Positions 26,174 to 35,233 are shown, numbered from the stretch's first letter. The stretch: DNA of 64,000 bases from CAVUWL01 sp963787415 (GCA_963787415.1 CAWBCO010000002.1:888755-952754), one strand, 5' to 3'. Numbers and translations are program-made. The notes: generated from the sequence alone by a model not told the origin.

Positions 26174-26527
26174 TCAGACCAGCTCGAGGTAGACCATCTC
26201 GGTGGAGTCAGACCGTCGCGGTCCCAACTTCACGATCCGCGTGTAACCGCCCGATCGCTCCGCATAGCGGGGTCCAACCTCATCGAAGAGCTTGTGGACG
26301 ATGAACTTGTCGTTGTGCAAAGTGGCCAGCGCCTGGCGACGAGCGTGAAGGTCGCCTCTTTTGGCGAGCGTGATCAACTGCTCGACCTCCGGCTTCACCG
26401 CCTTGGCCTTCGCCTGGCTGGTCTTGATCCGTTCGTGCTCGATCAGCTGCTTGGAGAGGTTTGCGAGCAGTGCGTTGCGATGCGCCGCATCACGGCTCAG
26501 CTTGTTTCGCTTCTTGCTGTGACGCAC
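26174..26527 (-). CDS. rplQ: 50S ribosomal protein L17
   Basis: 117 residues, GTG start with GGAGG about 8 bases upstream. The L17 signature LSRDAAHRNALLANLSKQLI is near the N-terminus. Last gene of the ribosomal supercluster, 26 bp after rpoA. Confidence 0.97.
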   Translation of the reverse strand: MRHSKKRNKLSRDAAHRNALLANLSKQLIEHERIKTSQAKAKAVKPEVEQLITLAKRGDLHARRQALATLHNDKFIVHKLFDEVGPRYAERSGGYTRIVKLGPRRSDSTEMVYLELV

Positions 26528-26553
26528 CCGTTCTGCCTCCGCTTTGCAGCTTC

Positions 26554-27531
26554 CTAGTCCTGCTGGAGATCGAGACCACGAGAGTGGAGGGTCTCGATCA
26601 CTTCCTCAATCGACTTCTGGCCAAAGTTGGGGATCGCGTTCAGCTCTGAGCGCGACTTGCGCACCAGATCGCCGACCGTCTGCACGCCGGCTCGCTTCAA
26701 ACAGTTGTAGGAACGCACGCCCAGTTCCAGCTCCTCGATAAGGATCTCGTCAAGCCCGTTGGCGCCGGGGGCGCCACCGTTGGGACCGGCGAGCGGATCG
26801 CTGGGCAGCGCGGCCACCTGGTCACGCGCGGTCAGCTCCTCGACTCGATCGGCGTCGGTGAAGATCGCCAGGCTCTTGATCAGGATCTCAGATGCCTCAC
26901 GAAGTGCCGCGGCGGGCTCGATCGAGCCGTCGGTTTCGAGATCGAGAGTCAATTTGTCAAAATCGGTCCGCTGGCCAACGCGGGCCGTCGCGACAGCGTA
27001 GGAGGCTCGCCGGATCGGCGAGAAGATCGAATCGATCGGGATCACGCCAATTGGCTGCTCGTCCGACTTGTTTTCCTCCGCGGGCGAATAACCGCGGCCG
27101 CGGCCGATCGTCAGGTAGACCTCAAGTCTGGTTTTTTTCTCCAAGGTCGCAATCGGTGAGTCAGGATTCAGGATCTCGACCCCGGAGGGCAGATCGATGT
27201 CCTTGGCCTTCACCTCTCCAGGGCCGGTTGCGACCAGCGGAGCCTCGACCTCATCAGCGTCGGTGTGCATCCGCACAACGAGGTCCTTGAGATTGAGGAT
27301 GATGTCGGTGACATCCTCTTTGACGCCCGGCACGGTCGAGAACTCATGGGCGACGCCCTCGATACGGACGCTCGTGATTGCCGCCCCCCCGAGGGAGGAG
27401 AGCAAGACGCGGCGCAGGCCGTTGCCAAAGGTGTAGCCGAAGCCCTTATCGAGCGGCTCGATGATGAATGTGCCGCGGCGTTCATCGGCTTTCTCGGCGG
27501 TAATGCGGGGGACCTGAAAGTCAGTGGTCAT
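26554..27531 (-). CDS. rpoA: RNA polymerase alpha subunit
   Basis: 325 residues. The N-terminal dimerisation domain includes GFGYTFGNGLRRVLLSSL; a variable linker rich in Gly and Ala follows near residue 245. The C-terminal domain (LELGVRSYNCLKRAGVQTVG) binds UP elements and activators. AAGGA precedes the ATG by 4 bases. Sits between rpsD and rplQ as in most bacteria. Confidence 0.98.
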   Translation of the reverse strand: MTTDFQVPRITAEKADERRGTFIIEPLDKGFGYTFGNGLRRVLLSSLGGAAITSVRIEGVAHEFSTVPGVKEDVTDIILNLKDLVVRMHTDADEVEAPLVATGPGEVKAKDIDLPSGVEILNPDSPIATLEKKTRLEVYLTIGRGRGYSPAEENKSDEQPIGVIPIDSIFSPIRRASYAVATARVGQRTDFDKLTLDLETDGSIEPAAALREASEILIKSLAIFTDADRVEELTARDQVAALPSDPLAGPNGGAPGANGLDEILIEELELGVRSYNCLKRAGVQTVGDLVRKSRSELNAIPNFGQKSIEEVIETLHSRGLDLQQD

Positions 27532-27567
27532 GGGTTCCTTGCGTATGCGTGTTCAGAAACTTGGGCA

Positions 27568-28188
27568 CTACTTGGAGTACAGCTCGACGATCAGCTGCTC
27601 CTGGACCGGCGCCGAGATCTCAGAGCGCTCGGGATAGCGCAGGACCTTGGCGGTGAGTGAGTCGTGATCGGCCTGTAGCCAGGCCGGCACGGTCGAAACG
27701 AGCTCAGTTGCCTGACGAACTGTGTCCTTGGCCGCGGAGCTCGGCTTGATCGAGATGATGTCCTCGGGTCGCACCTGGTAGGAGGGGATGTCAACCCGGC
27801 GAGCGTTGACCATCCAGTGTCCGTGGCGGACGAGCTGGCGGGCCTGTCGCCGCGAGGCGGCGAATCCAAGCCTTACCAAGACGTTATCCAAGCGCGACTC
27901 CAAGAGGCGCAGCAGGTTCTCGCCGGTAACGCCCTCTTGCCGAGAGGCCTTGTCGTAGTAGGAGCGAAACTGCTTCTCGAGCACCTGGTAATAGCGGCGC
28001 GTCTTTTGCTTCTCGCGCAGCTGTACGCGGTACTCGGACTGGCGCATGCGGCCGCGGCCGTGCTCCCCAGGTGGATAGGAGCGGCGCTCAACGCCACACT
28101 TGTCGGTGAAGCAGCGCTCGCCCTTGAGGAAGAGCTTTTGCCCCTCACGACGACACTGCTTGCACTGGGGAGAGGTATCGCGAGCCAT
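27568..28188 (-). CDS. rpsD: 30S ribosomal protein S4 (zinc-binding form)
   Basis: 206 residues. Cys9, Cys12, Cys26 and Cys31 form the N-terminal zinc site of C+ S4 proteins. The S4 RNA-binding domain is at LDNVLVRLGFAASRRQARQL. Primary 16S rRNA binder and often a translational repressor of the alpha operon. Confidence 0.97.
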   Translation of the reverse strand: MARDTSPQCKQCRREGQKLFLKGERCFTDKCGVERRSYPPGEHGRGRMRQSEYRVQLREKQKTRRYYQVLEKQFRSYYDKASRQEGVTGENLLRLLESRLDNVLVRLGFAASRRQARQLVRHGHWMVNARRVDIPSYQVRPEDIISIKPSSAAKDTVRQATELVSTVPAWLQADHDSLTAKVLRYPERSEISAPVQEQLIVELYSK

Positions 28189-28587
28189 CTAAACCCTCCT
28201 GCGCTTCTTCGGTCGGCAGCCGTTATGGGCCTGGGGAGAGACGTCCTTCACGGTGGTCACGTCCAGGCCTGCGGCCTGCAGCGAGCGAATCGCCGTCTCG
28301 CGCCCCGACCCCGCGCCCTTGGCAAAGACCTCAACCCGCTCGAGTCCGTGCTCCATGCCTTTCTTTGCGGCCGAGTCGGCGGTCACCTGGGCGGCAAACG
28401 GAGTCGACTTGCGCGAGCCTTTGAATCCAGCGGAGCCGGCTGACTCCCAGGCGATCACGTTTCCCTCGGTGTCGGTGAGGGTGACGATCGTGTTGTTAAA
28501 GGATGTCTTGATATGTGCCTGTCCGTAGGTGACGTTCTTTTTAACCCGGCGGCGGGCGCGACCCTTGGCGGTTTTTTTCTCGGCCAT
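28189..28587 (-). CDS. rpsK: 30S ribosomal protein S11
   Basis: 132 residues with basic N-terminus and signatures HIKTSFNNTIVTLTDTEGN and GAGSGRETAIRSL. The C-terminal ends NGCRPKKRRRV as is typical. Its stop abuts the rpsD start. Confidence 0.97.
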   Translation of the reverse strand: MAEKKTAKGRARRRVKKNVTYGQAHIKTSFNNTIVTLTDTEGNVIAWESAGSAGFKGSRKSTPFAAQVTADSAAKKGMEHGLERVEVFAKGAGSGRETAIRSLQAAGLDVTTVKDVSPQAHNGCRPKKRRRV

Positions 28588-28595
28588 CTGGTCCC

Positions 28596-28973
28596 CTATC
28601 TCGTCGGTTTGCGCTTGCCGGCGACGCTCATCCGGCGCGGGCCCTTGCGACCGCGAGCGTTGGTCTTGGTGCGCTGGCCGCGAACCGGAAGGCCGCGCCG
28701 GTGGCGCAGGCCTCGGTAGGAGCCAATCTCCATCAGCCGTTTCACGTCCTGAGAGCGCTCGCGGCGCAGGTCGCCCTCCACCTCGCGATTGTCGACCGCC
28801 TCGCGGAGGCGCACAACCTCGTCCTCGGTCAGGTCTTTGACCATCGAATCGGGGTCGATCTTGGTCTCGGAGAGAATCTCCAAGGCGCTTGAGCGACCGA
28901 TCCCGAAGATATAGGTCAGTCCGATTTCAATCCGCTTACCGACCGGGATGTTCACTCCTGCAATCCGTGCCAT
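28596..28973 (-). CDS. rpsM: 30S ribosomal protein S13
   Basis: 125 residues. The N-terminal MARIAGVNIPVGKRIEIGLT and C-terminal basic tail with RGLRHRRGLPVRGQRTKTNA are canonical. Binds the 30S head and touches the P-site tRNA. Follows rpmJ by 10 bp. Confidence 0.97.
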   Translation of the reverse strand: MARIAGVNIPVGKRIEIGLTYIFGIGRSSALEILSETKIDPDSMVKDLTEDEVVRLREAVDNREVEGDLRRERSQDVKRLMEIGSYRGLRHRRGLPVRGQRTKTNARGRKGPRRMSVAGKRKPTR

Positions 28974-28983
28974 CTCCGCCCGC

Positions 28984-29097
28984 CTATCCCTGCCGCTGCT
29001 TGTGACGGGGGTTCTGGCAGATCACAAGAACCGCCCCATTGCGGCGGATTATCTTGCACTTCTCGCACATCGGTTTTACGGAAGCTCGAACCTTCAT
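28984..29097 (-). CDS. rpmJ: 50S ribosomal protein L36 (zinc-binding)
   Basis: 37 residues: MKVRASVKPMCEKCKIIRRN at the start, then CQNPRH near the end, giving the C-x2-C...C-x4-H zinc site. Complete despite its size and placed directly before rpsM. The expected neighbour infA is missing; an O-methyltransferase gene lies upstream instead. Confidence 0.96.
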   Translation of the reverse strand: MKVRASVKPMCEKCKIIRRNGAVLVICQNPRHKQRQG

Positions 29098-29220
29098 CGC
29101 TCCGGTCTCAGATCGAAAACAGGATTCCTGCGCGCCTCAGGAGTTAGGTGGCAGGCATGAACACCGGCCTTTGGGCCGACCGGGAAAGATAGCAGGGCTC
29201 AGGCGCGAGCGGTGGCGCGC

Positions 29221-29889
29221 TCAGCCATTGACCAGGGCGATCGTGAAGCCGTCATAGCCCTTGGCCCCGACGGTCTGGATCGTGGTCGCGCTAACCCGGG
29301 ACTCGGTGGCGAGCATCTGATGAAAATGGCGCTGGGCCTGAATCGCGGGGTCGGGATTGCTTGCCTCGGCAAGCGCCCCACCGCGTACCACGTTGTCGGC
29401 GACGATCAGGGCACCGGGCCGGGCGTGCTCGAGAGCCCAGCTGAAGTAGTTGGGGGTGTTGACCTTGTCGGCATCGATGAAGGTCATATCGAAGGGCCCG
29501 ACATCCTCTCCCTCAAGCTGGGTCAGTGAGTCAAGCGCAGCGCCAACCCGCAGCTCTACCAACTCCGCGACGCCAGCTTGCTCGATGCTGCGGCGGGCGA
29601 CCTCCGCATGCTTCGCACTCGCCTCAAGCGTGATCAACCGTCCGTCGGGGGGCAGGGCTCGTGCCAACCAAATCGTGCTGTAGCCGCCGAGCGTCCCAAA
29701 CTCCAAGACCTTCTTCGCTCCGACCAGGCGGGCCAGCAGGTTGAGCAACTTTCCCTGTGGCGGCGTGACCTGAATCTCGGGCAATCCACCATCCTCACTC
29801 GCCCTGAGTGCCCGCTGCAACCCCTCCTCGGGGGGCACGAGTAAACCACCAACGTATTCATCAACCGCCGTCCATAGCTCTTGCGTCAT
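29221..29889 (-). CDS. SAM-dependent O-methyltransferase (caffeoyl-CoA OMT / YrrM-like)
   Basis: About 222 residues. Motif I VLEFGTLGGYSTIWLARAL, acidic residue in LITLEASAKHAE, and metal-site region MTFIDADKVNTPNYFSWAL identify the Methyltransf_3 family. Probably methylates a small catechol or hydroxy compound, or a tRNA as in YrrM/TrmR relatives. The ATG at 29889 has GGAAGG 9 bases upstream; the earlier ATG at 29898 abuts that site. It occupies the place between map and rpmJ where infA normally lies. Confidence 0.85.
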   Translation of the reverse strand: MTQELWTAVDEYVGGLLVPPEEGLQRALRASEDGGLPEIQVTPPQGKLLNLLARLVGAKKVLEFGTLGGYSTIWLARALPPDGRLITLEASAKHAEVARRSIEQAGVAELVELRVGAALDSLTQLEGEDVGPFDMTFIDADKVNTPNYFSWALEHARPGALIVADNVVRGGALAEASNPDPAIQAQRHFHQMLATESRVSATTIQTVGAKGYDGFTIALVNG

Positions 29890-30067
29890 CGCGCTCATCC
29901 TTCCAGTTATTGCGCCTGCCCATCGATCGAGCGCCAGGGCTCCGGGCTATCGGCTCGGCGAGCTCTGAGCAGCCACCGAGGAGAAAATGAGAGCAGATCA
30001 ACCCCGATGAGCGGTCCGATCTGGCGAAAAAGCCGAGCCATAAATGACCGGCAGACGAAGACCTGGT

Positions 30068-30826
30068 CTAGGTCTCCTCGTGCCAGGGGGTGAGGATGCG
30101 CGGCCCATCGGCGCCGACCGCGACAGTGAACTCGAAGTGAGCGGCAAGTGAGCCATCTTGGGAATAGATCGCCCAGCCGTCATCGCCGGGTCGAACCAGC
30201 GGCCCGCCCGCGTTCACCATTGGCTCGATCGCCAGCACCGTTCCCTCCTCCAGCAGCGGGCCCTTGCCGGGCTCACCGAAATTGGGGACCTGAGGCTCCT
30301 CGTGCATTTCGCGGCCGATTCCGTGACCGACCAGCGTGCGAATAATCGAGAGTCCCTCGATCTCGACCGCGCGTTGAATCGCCGCCGAGACGTCACCGAG
30401 GTGGTTGCCGGGCCGCATCTGCTCGACCCCAGCAAAGAGCGAAGCCTTGGTTACATCGAGGAGATTGCGGGCCTCTGGTCCAATCGATCCGATCGCCACG
30501 GTGATCGCGGCATCCGCCACCCAGCCGTCCTTGACAACTCCTACATCGATCGAGAGCAGGTCGCCGCGTTTCAGCTCATGGGCGCCAGGGATGCCATGGA
30601 CGACCATCGAGTTGGGAGAGGCACAGATCGATCCCGGAAATCCGCGGTAGCCCTTGAAGGCGGGCTCCGCACCCTGGGAGCGGATGAACTTCTCAGCCGC
30701 CTCGTCAAGTTCCCCGGTCGTAACGCCCGCCCGTGCCTTGGCGCCAAGCATCCGCAGGCAGCGGACCAAGATCTCTCCGGCGGCAGCCATCTGATCTATC
30801 TGGGCGGGGGTCTTGCGGATGATCAT
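30068..30826 (-). CDS. map: Methionine aminopeptidase, type I
   Basis: 252 residues from the ATG at 30826, matching the usual MIIRKTPAQIDQMAAAG N-terminus; a TTG at 30835 would add three residues. The metal ligands lie in LLSIDVGVVKDGWVADAA, GHGIGREMHEEP and the final HFEFTVAV Glu. Removes initiator Met. It starts 10 bp after adk, as in the spc operons of most bacteria. Confidence 0.95.
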   Translation of the reverse strand: MIIRKTPAQIDQMAAAGEILVRCLRMLGAKARAGVTTGELDEAAEKFIRSQGAEPAFKGYRGFPGSICASPNSMVVHGIPGAHELKRGDLLSIDVGVVKDGWVADAAITVAIGSIGPEARNLLDVTKASLFAGVEQMRPGNHLGDVSAAIQRAVEIEGLSIIRTLVGHGIGREMHEEPQVPNFGEPGKGPLLEEGTVLAIEPMVNAGGPLVRPGDDGWAIYSQDGSLAAHFEFTVAVGADGPRILTPWHEET

Positions 30827-30836
30827 CCGGTACAAG

Positions 30837-31517
30837 CTAGATCGCCTCGTCGGCTTCCAGTTTGAGCGTCGCGAGGGTTCGGCGCAGATCCTCCTCTACC
30901 TGCTGGGGGGAAGCGGCGCCGTCGGTGCGACGCAGAAGACTCTGGCGATCGTAGTACTCGATCAGCGGCTCGGTCTTGGCGTGGTAGGTGCTGAGCCGCT
31001 TGGCGATCACCTCAGGCTCGTCATCCTCACGCACGATCAGCTCGCTGCCGTCAAGGTCGCAGACCCCCTCTCTCTTGGGGGGGTTGAACTCGAGGTGAAA
31101 GACGTGGCCACTCTCAATGCAGGTTCGGCGGCCGCCGAGGCGCCGGATCACCTCTTGGTCAGAGACGTCGATCAAAAGGACCGCCGAGACGGCACGTCCC
31201 AAATTCCCAAGCTCGGCCTGAAGTGCCTCGGCCTGGGGGATTGTGCGAGGGAAACCATCGAGGATGAACCCATCGCTGGCATCCTCGGAGTCGATCCGCT
31301 CGGCGATCACACCGACGATCACCTGATCTGGAACGAGGTCACCGCGATCCATGTATTGCTTCGCGGTGCGGCCCAGCTCGGTCTCCTCGCGCACAGCGGA
31401 GCGCAGGATGTCTCCCGTTGCGTAGTAGGGAAGCCGCAGGTCTGCCTGCAGCCGCTCCCCCTGCGTGCCCTTGCCCGACCCCGGAGGGCCCAAGAGGACC
31501 AGGTTGAGCTCAGCCAT
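30837..31517 (-). CDS. adk: Adenylate kinase
   Basis: 226 residues. P-loop GPPGSGKGT at 10-18, AMP-binding YYATGDILRSAV, and DGFPRTIPQAE are present. The lid keeps VCDLDGSEL but has only one Cys in its first half, so a complete Cys4 zinc site is not seen. The ATG at 31517 is chosen; the ORF is open further upstream but those residues are not adk-like. Interconverts ATP, ADP and AMP. Confidence 0.95.
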   Translation of the reverse strand: MAELNLVLLGPPGSGKGTQGERLQADLRLPYYATGDILRSAVREETELGRTAKQYMDRGDLVPDQVIVGVIAERIDSEDASDGFILDGFPRTIPQAEALQAELGNLGRAVSAVLLIDVSDQEVIRRLGGRRTCIESGHVFHLEFNPPKREGVCDLDGSELIVREDDEPEVIAKRLSTYHAKTEPLIEYYDRQSLLRRTDGAASPQQVEEDLRRTLATLKLEADEAI

Positions 31518-31650
31518 CTTGCCGCGCTGGGCAGTGGGAAGCGCCGGAGTCTGACCCCTGCAAGCTTGGCGCAACCGACGCCCTCTCCGCGCCAGCGAAA
31601 AGACGATGAGCAATGCCGGTGTGCGGCGATCGCCATTTGAGCGCCTACCC

Positions 31651-32922
31651 CTATTTGAGGAAGCCCTCGTAATTCCGCATCATCAGCTGGGCCTCGAGCT
31701 GCTTGACGGTATCCAGCGCGACGCCGATCACGATCAAGATAGAGGTCCCGCCGAAGAAGAAGTTCGCCGATGTCTGGCTGATCAGAATCGTCGGCAATGC
31801 TGCCACCGCGGCGAGATAGAGCGCGCCTGGGAAGGTGAGGCGGGAAAGGATGCGGTCGAGGTACTCAGCCGTCGGGCGTCCCGGTCTCACCCCCGGAATG
31901 AAGCCGCCATATTTCTTCAGGTTGTCGGCCTGGTCGACCGGGTTGAAGGTGACCGCCGTGTAGAAGTAGGTGAAGATAATGATGAAGAAGGACTCGCCGA
32001 GCACGTATGCCCAGCCACTGGGTCCGAAGAATGCGGCGAATTCCAGCGCCGCGGGAGTGTTGAGAAGCTGACCGATGGTGGGCGGGAATGCCATGATCGA
32101 GGCGGCGAAAATGACCGGGATGACGCCCGCCATATTGACTCGCAGCGGTAGGTAGGTGGAGCCCCCCGAGGTCATTTTGCGTCCCACCACCCGTTTTGCA
32201 TACTGCACCGGGATTCGGCGTTGGCCCTCCTGGACGAAGACGATCGCGACGATGACCGCAAGCGCTATGAACGGCATCATCACCACGAAAACCTGATCTG
32301 GATTGGTCCACCACTTGGTTATCCCCTCGGGTATTCGCGACGCGATCGAGGCGAAAATCAAGAGCGAGATCCCATTGCCGACGCCGCGCTGGGTGATCAG
32401 CTCCCCCAACCACATCAGCAGGGTGCAGCCCGCGGTCAGGCAGATGACGATCAAGAAGACCTTGGTAAAAGTCAGCGTGCCAACGACACTGGCACCCGCC
32501 TGACTCTGGAAGGACTGGAAGAGGAAGACATAGCCGGTCGATTGCCCAAAAGCAAGCGCCACGGTGAGGTAGCGGGTGTACTGGGTGATCTTTTGTTGGC
32601 CAACCTCACCTTCTTTGGAGAGCCTCTCAAGCGAGGGCACCACCACCGTCAGCAGCTGCAGAATGATCGAGGCGGTGATGTAGGGCATGATTCCCAGCGC
32701 AAAGAGGCTGAGACGCGAGAGGCTGCCGCCCGAGAAGAGGTTGAGGAAGCCGAGGATACTGCTGCCGCCGAAGTTCGACTGGATTTCCTTGACGGCACTG
32801 ACGTTGACCCCGGGCGCCGGGATGTAGGCGCCCAGGCGGTAGAGCAGCAACATCGCCGCGGTGAAGGCAAGCTTCTTGCGGATGTCGGCGACGCTGAAGG
32901 CGTTCGCGATTGTGCGAAGCAT
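31651..32922 (-). CDS. secY: Protein translocase subunit SecY
   Basis: 423 residues, ten membrane helices. Includes the plug region after helix 1 and signature GIMPYITASIILQLLTVVVP, and cytosolic loop residues PVQYAKRVVGRK. Core of the Sec channel with SecE (61086-61613) and SecG. Its start shares one base with the rplO stop. Confidence 0.97.
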   Translation of the reverse strand: MLRTIANAFSVADIRKKLAFTAAMLLLYRLGAYIPAPGVNVSAVKEIQSNFGGSSILGFLNLFSGGSLSRLSLFALGIMPYITASIILQLLTVVVPSLERLSKEGEVGQQKITQYTRYLTVALAFGQSTGYVFLFQSFQSQAGASVVGTLTFTKVFLIVICLTAGCTLLMWLGELITQRGVGNGISLLIFASIASRIPEGITKWWTNPDQVFVVMMPFIALAVIVAIVFVQEGQRRIPVQYAKRVVGRKMTSGGSTYLPLRVNMAGVIPVIFAASIMAFPPTIGQLLNTPAALEFAAFFGPSGWAYVLGESFFIIIFTYFYTAVTFNPVDQADNLKKYGGFIPGVRPGRPTAEYLDRILSRLTFPGALYLAAVAALPTILISQTSANFFFGGTSILIVIGVALDTVKQLEAQLMMRNYEGFLK

Positions 32923-33419
32923 CAGGGCTCCAGAGTCTGGCAGGTACCGCCCGCCGCCTCGATCTTGCGCTTGGCTGCCGCACTGAACCCGTGCGCCTGC
33001 ACGGTGAGTTTCTTGGAAATCTCTCCGCGGGCGAGAATCTTGACCGGGTGCGAGCGCTTCGCAATACCCTTCTCGCGGAGCGACGAGGGGGTCACCTCCG
33101 CCCCGGCCTCAAAGCGCTCCTCGAGCTCGGCGAGGTTGACCGGCTGGGTTTGGGTCCGGAAGTTCTCAAACGGCATCGACTTCTTCATGTGGGGCCCGCG
33201 CAGCTTCCGCATCCGCATGTGAATCGGATTCTGGCCACCCTCATAGCCCGCCTTACGCTTCGCCCCGGAGCGAGAACCGGCGCCCTTGTGGCCACGCCCG
33301 GAGGTCTTGCCCAGCCCGGAGCCCTCACCGCGTCCCAGCCGCTTGCGCGGTCGACGCGATCCAGGCTTCGGCTTGAGGCTGTGCAGTCCGATCTCCTCCG
33401 CACGGGTTTTCTCAGCCAT
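32922..33419 (-). CDS. rplO: 50S ribosomal protein L15
   Basis: 165 residues. The Gly/Arg-rich N-terminus (KRLGRGEGSGLGKTSGRGHK) and C-terminal domain match L15. The start overlaps the rpmD stop by 8 bp and the stop overlaps the secY start, so rpmD-rplO-secY are tightly coupled. Confidence 0.97.
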   Translation of the reverse strand: MAEKTRAEEIGLHSLKPKPGSRRPRKRLGRGEGSGLGKTSGRGHKGAGSRSGAKRKAGYEGGQNPIHMRMRKLRGPHMKKSMPFENFRTQTQPVNLAELEERFEAGAEVTPSSLREKGIAKRSHPVKILARGEISKKLTVQAHGFSAAAKRKIEAAGGTCQTLEP

Positions 33420-33591
33420 CGTTCACCTCAACAAGGTGGGAAACGACCCGCAGCTGTCCCTGTAGCTGCGGGGAATCCCTGCGCTCCACGGCCTTGCCGA
33501 TCCGCCCCAGTCCGAGCGCCTCCAGGGTTGCACGCTGGCTCGGATTGGTTCCCGTTGCCGAGCGCACCTGCTTGATCATCAGGGCGCTCAT
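33412..33591 (-). CDS. rpmD: 50S ribosomal protein L30
   Basis: 59 residues: MSALMIKQVRSATGTNPSQR, then LEALGLGRIGKAVERRD, ending LVEVND-G. Complete. The ATG overlaps the rpsE stop by 4 bp and the TGA lies 8 bp inside rplO. Part of the spc section. Confidence 0.96.
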   Translation of the reverse strand: MSALMIKQVRSATGTNPSQRATLEALGLGRIGKAVERRDSPQLQGQLRVVSHLVEVNDG

Positions 33592-34325
33592 GAGGAAACC
33601 TCGCTCTCGGCAGCCGCAACCTCCTCGACCGGCGAACTCGGCTTCCCCTCTCCCTGCTCTCCCGCTGTGGTGTCCGCCTGATCGGGCTGGGGACCGGCGC
33701 TGGGCGGTGAGTCCTTCGGTCTAGGCGCGGAGTTGGAGGACTCAGCTCCAGCCTCGGCGGGCTTGGATGGCTGCGAACCGGGAGCTCTGCGGTCGGTATC
33801 AAGACCGAGAACCTGGCTGATAGTCAGACCACGCAGCGCGGCCACCTCCTCGGGGCGGCGCAGTCGGATCAGACCGTCCATCGTCGCCTTCACCAAATTG
33901 ATCGGGTTTTGCGTGCCGATGCTCTTGGTCAGCACATCGCGCACCCCGCCGAGCTCGAGGACCGCCCGCACCCCGCCTCCGGCGATTACTCCGGTACCGG
34001 GACTGGCCGGGCGCAGCACGACATGGCCGGCCCCGTAGCGACCGATTATCTTGTGGGTGATCGTCTGGCCATATTTGGGGACCCGAATTAGGTTCTTGCG
34101 AGCGTCCTCGACACCCTTTTGGATTGCCAGCGGGACCTCGCGGGCCTTGCCGTAGCCAATCCCAACTACGCCCTCCTCATCGCCCACGGCGACCAGCGCC
34201 GTAAAGGAGAAACGGCGCCCGCCCTTGACCACCTTGGCGACGCGGTTGATCTCGATCACCCGCTCCTGCAGGTCGAGCCCTCGGGGGCTGACCGTCTCCA
34301 CGTTTGTTGCGTCCATTCCCTTCAT
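33588..34325 (-). CDS. rpsE: 30S ribosomal protein S5 with long acidic C-terminal tail
   Basis: 245 residues; ordinary S5 is about 165-200. The N-terminal dsRBD-like domain (LQERVIEINRVAKVVKGGRR) and C-terminal S5 domain (GQTITHKIIGRYGAGHVVLR) are intact to about residue 180. The last ~65 residues are Pro, Ser, Glu, Ala-rich and disordered, ending EEVAAAESEVSS. S5 sits near the mRNA entry channel, so the tail could reach mRNA or factors (inference). Confidence 0.96.
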   Translation of the reverse strand: MKGMDATNVETVSPRGLDLQERVIEINRVAKVVKGGRRFSFTALVAVGDEEGVVGIGYGKAREVPLAIQKGVEDARKNLIRVPKYGQTITHKIIGRYGAGHVVLRPASPGTGVIAGGGVRAVLELGGVRDVLTKSIGTQNPINLVKATMDGLIRLRRPEEVAALRGLTISQVLGLDTDRRAPGSQPSKPAEAGAESSNSAPRPKDSPPSAGPQPDQADTTAGEQGEGKPSSPVEEVAAAESEVSS

Positions 34326-34349
34326 AGCAAGCGGCCCACCGTAGCGGAA

Positions 34350-34703
34350 CTAGAAGACCAACCCCCCCTCGCGAGCTCCTTCGGCCAGCGCTCGGACGCG
34401 ACCGTGGTACTGATAGCCCCCGCGGTCAAACACGCAGGCCTCGATTCCTGCAGCCTTGGCCCGCTCGGCAATGAGCTCTCCTGCTCGCTTGGCTTGCTCG
34501 CCGGCTCCGAGCTGGCGGAGCCCTGGCTCGATCCAGGTGACCGCGGCCAGCGTATGTCCACTCTGGTCGTCAACAAGCTGAGCGAAGACGCCGCGGTTTG
34601 AGCGATATACCGAGAGCCGTGGCCGCTGCGCGGTGCCGCTGACCCGAGCGCGGACGCGGCGGCGGCGGCGCAGGCGGCGCTCTCTGGCGGTGAGGACCGT
34701 CAT
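34350..34703 (-). CDS. rplR: 50S ribosomal protein L18
   Basis: 117 residues, binds 5S rRNA. Basic N-terminus ARERRLRRRRRVRARVSGTA then RLSVYRSNRGVFAQLVDD and C-terminal FDRGGYQYHGRVRALAEGAR. Its start overlaps the rplF stop by 4 bp. Confidence 0.97.
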   Translation of the reverse strand: MTVLTARERRLRRRRRVRARVSGTAQRPRLSVYRSNRGVFAQLVDDQSGHTLAAVTWIEPGLRQLGAGEQAKRAGELIAERAKAAGIEACVFDRGGYQYHGRVRALAEGAREGGLVF

Positions 34704-35233
34704 GCCCGCTTACCCACCTTGCGCAGCACCTGCTCTCCGCGGTAGCGGATTCCCTTGCCCTTGTATGGCTCGGGGGGGCGGCGCTTGCGGATATCGGCGG
34801 CCACCTGGCCAACCAGCTGCTTATCGATCCCCCGCACGATGATCTCGGTCGGCTGGGGAACCTCAAACTCGATCCCCTCCGGCGCCTCGACCGAGACCGG
34901 GTGGGAGTAACCGAGCGCCATCTCGAGTTTCCTGCCCCTCAGTTGGGCCCGGTAGCCAACCCCTTGGATCTCGAGCCGCTTCTCAAAGCCCTGCGTCACT
35001 CCCGAAACCATGTTCGCGATCAGACTGCGGGTCAGTCCGTGCAGGGCGCGGTGCTCGCCACGATCGGTTGGGCGCTGGACCGTGACTACCCCATCGGCCT
35101 GCTCGATTGCCATCTCGGGCGAGAGAACCTGGGTCAGCTCCCCCTTTGGGCCGCTGACAGCGACGCGACCAGGGGCAATTTGGACGGTCACCGCCTCGGG
35201 TACGGAGATTGGTTTTCTTCCTATCCGACTCAT
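34700..35233 (-). CDS. rplF: 50S ribosomal protein L6
   Basis: 177 residues from the ATG at 35233 (MSRIGRKPISVPEAVTVQ), the usual L6 N-terminus; a longer frame upstream overlaps rpsH and is not L6-like. The C-terminal RKRRPPEPYKGKGIRYRGE is the 23S-binding signature. Confidence 0.97.
   Translation of the reverse strand: MSRIGRKPISVPEAVTVQIAPGRVAVSGPKGELTQVLSPEMAIEQADGVVTVQRPTDRGEHRALHGLTRSLIANMVSGVTQGFEKRLEIQGVGYRAQLRGRKLEMALGYSHPVSVEAPEGIEFEVPQPTEIIVRGIDKQLVGQVAADIRKRRPPEPYKGKGIRYRGEQVLRKVGKRA

Noticed and set aside
29890..30067. A hidden infA between map and the methyltransferase gene
   Set aside because: The gap is about 180 bp, shorter than the ~219 bp needed, and no IF-1-like residues are seen on translation.
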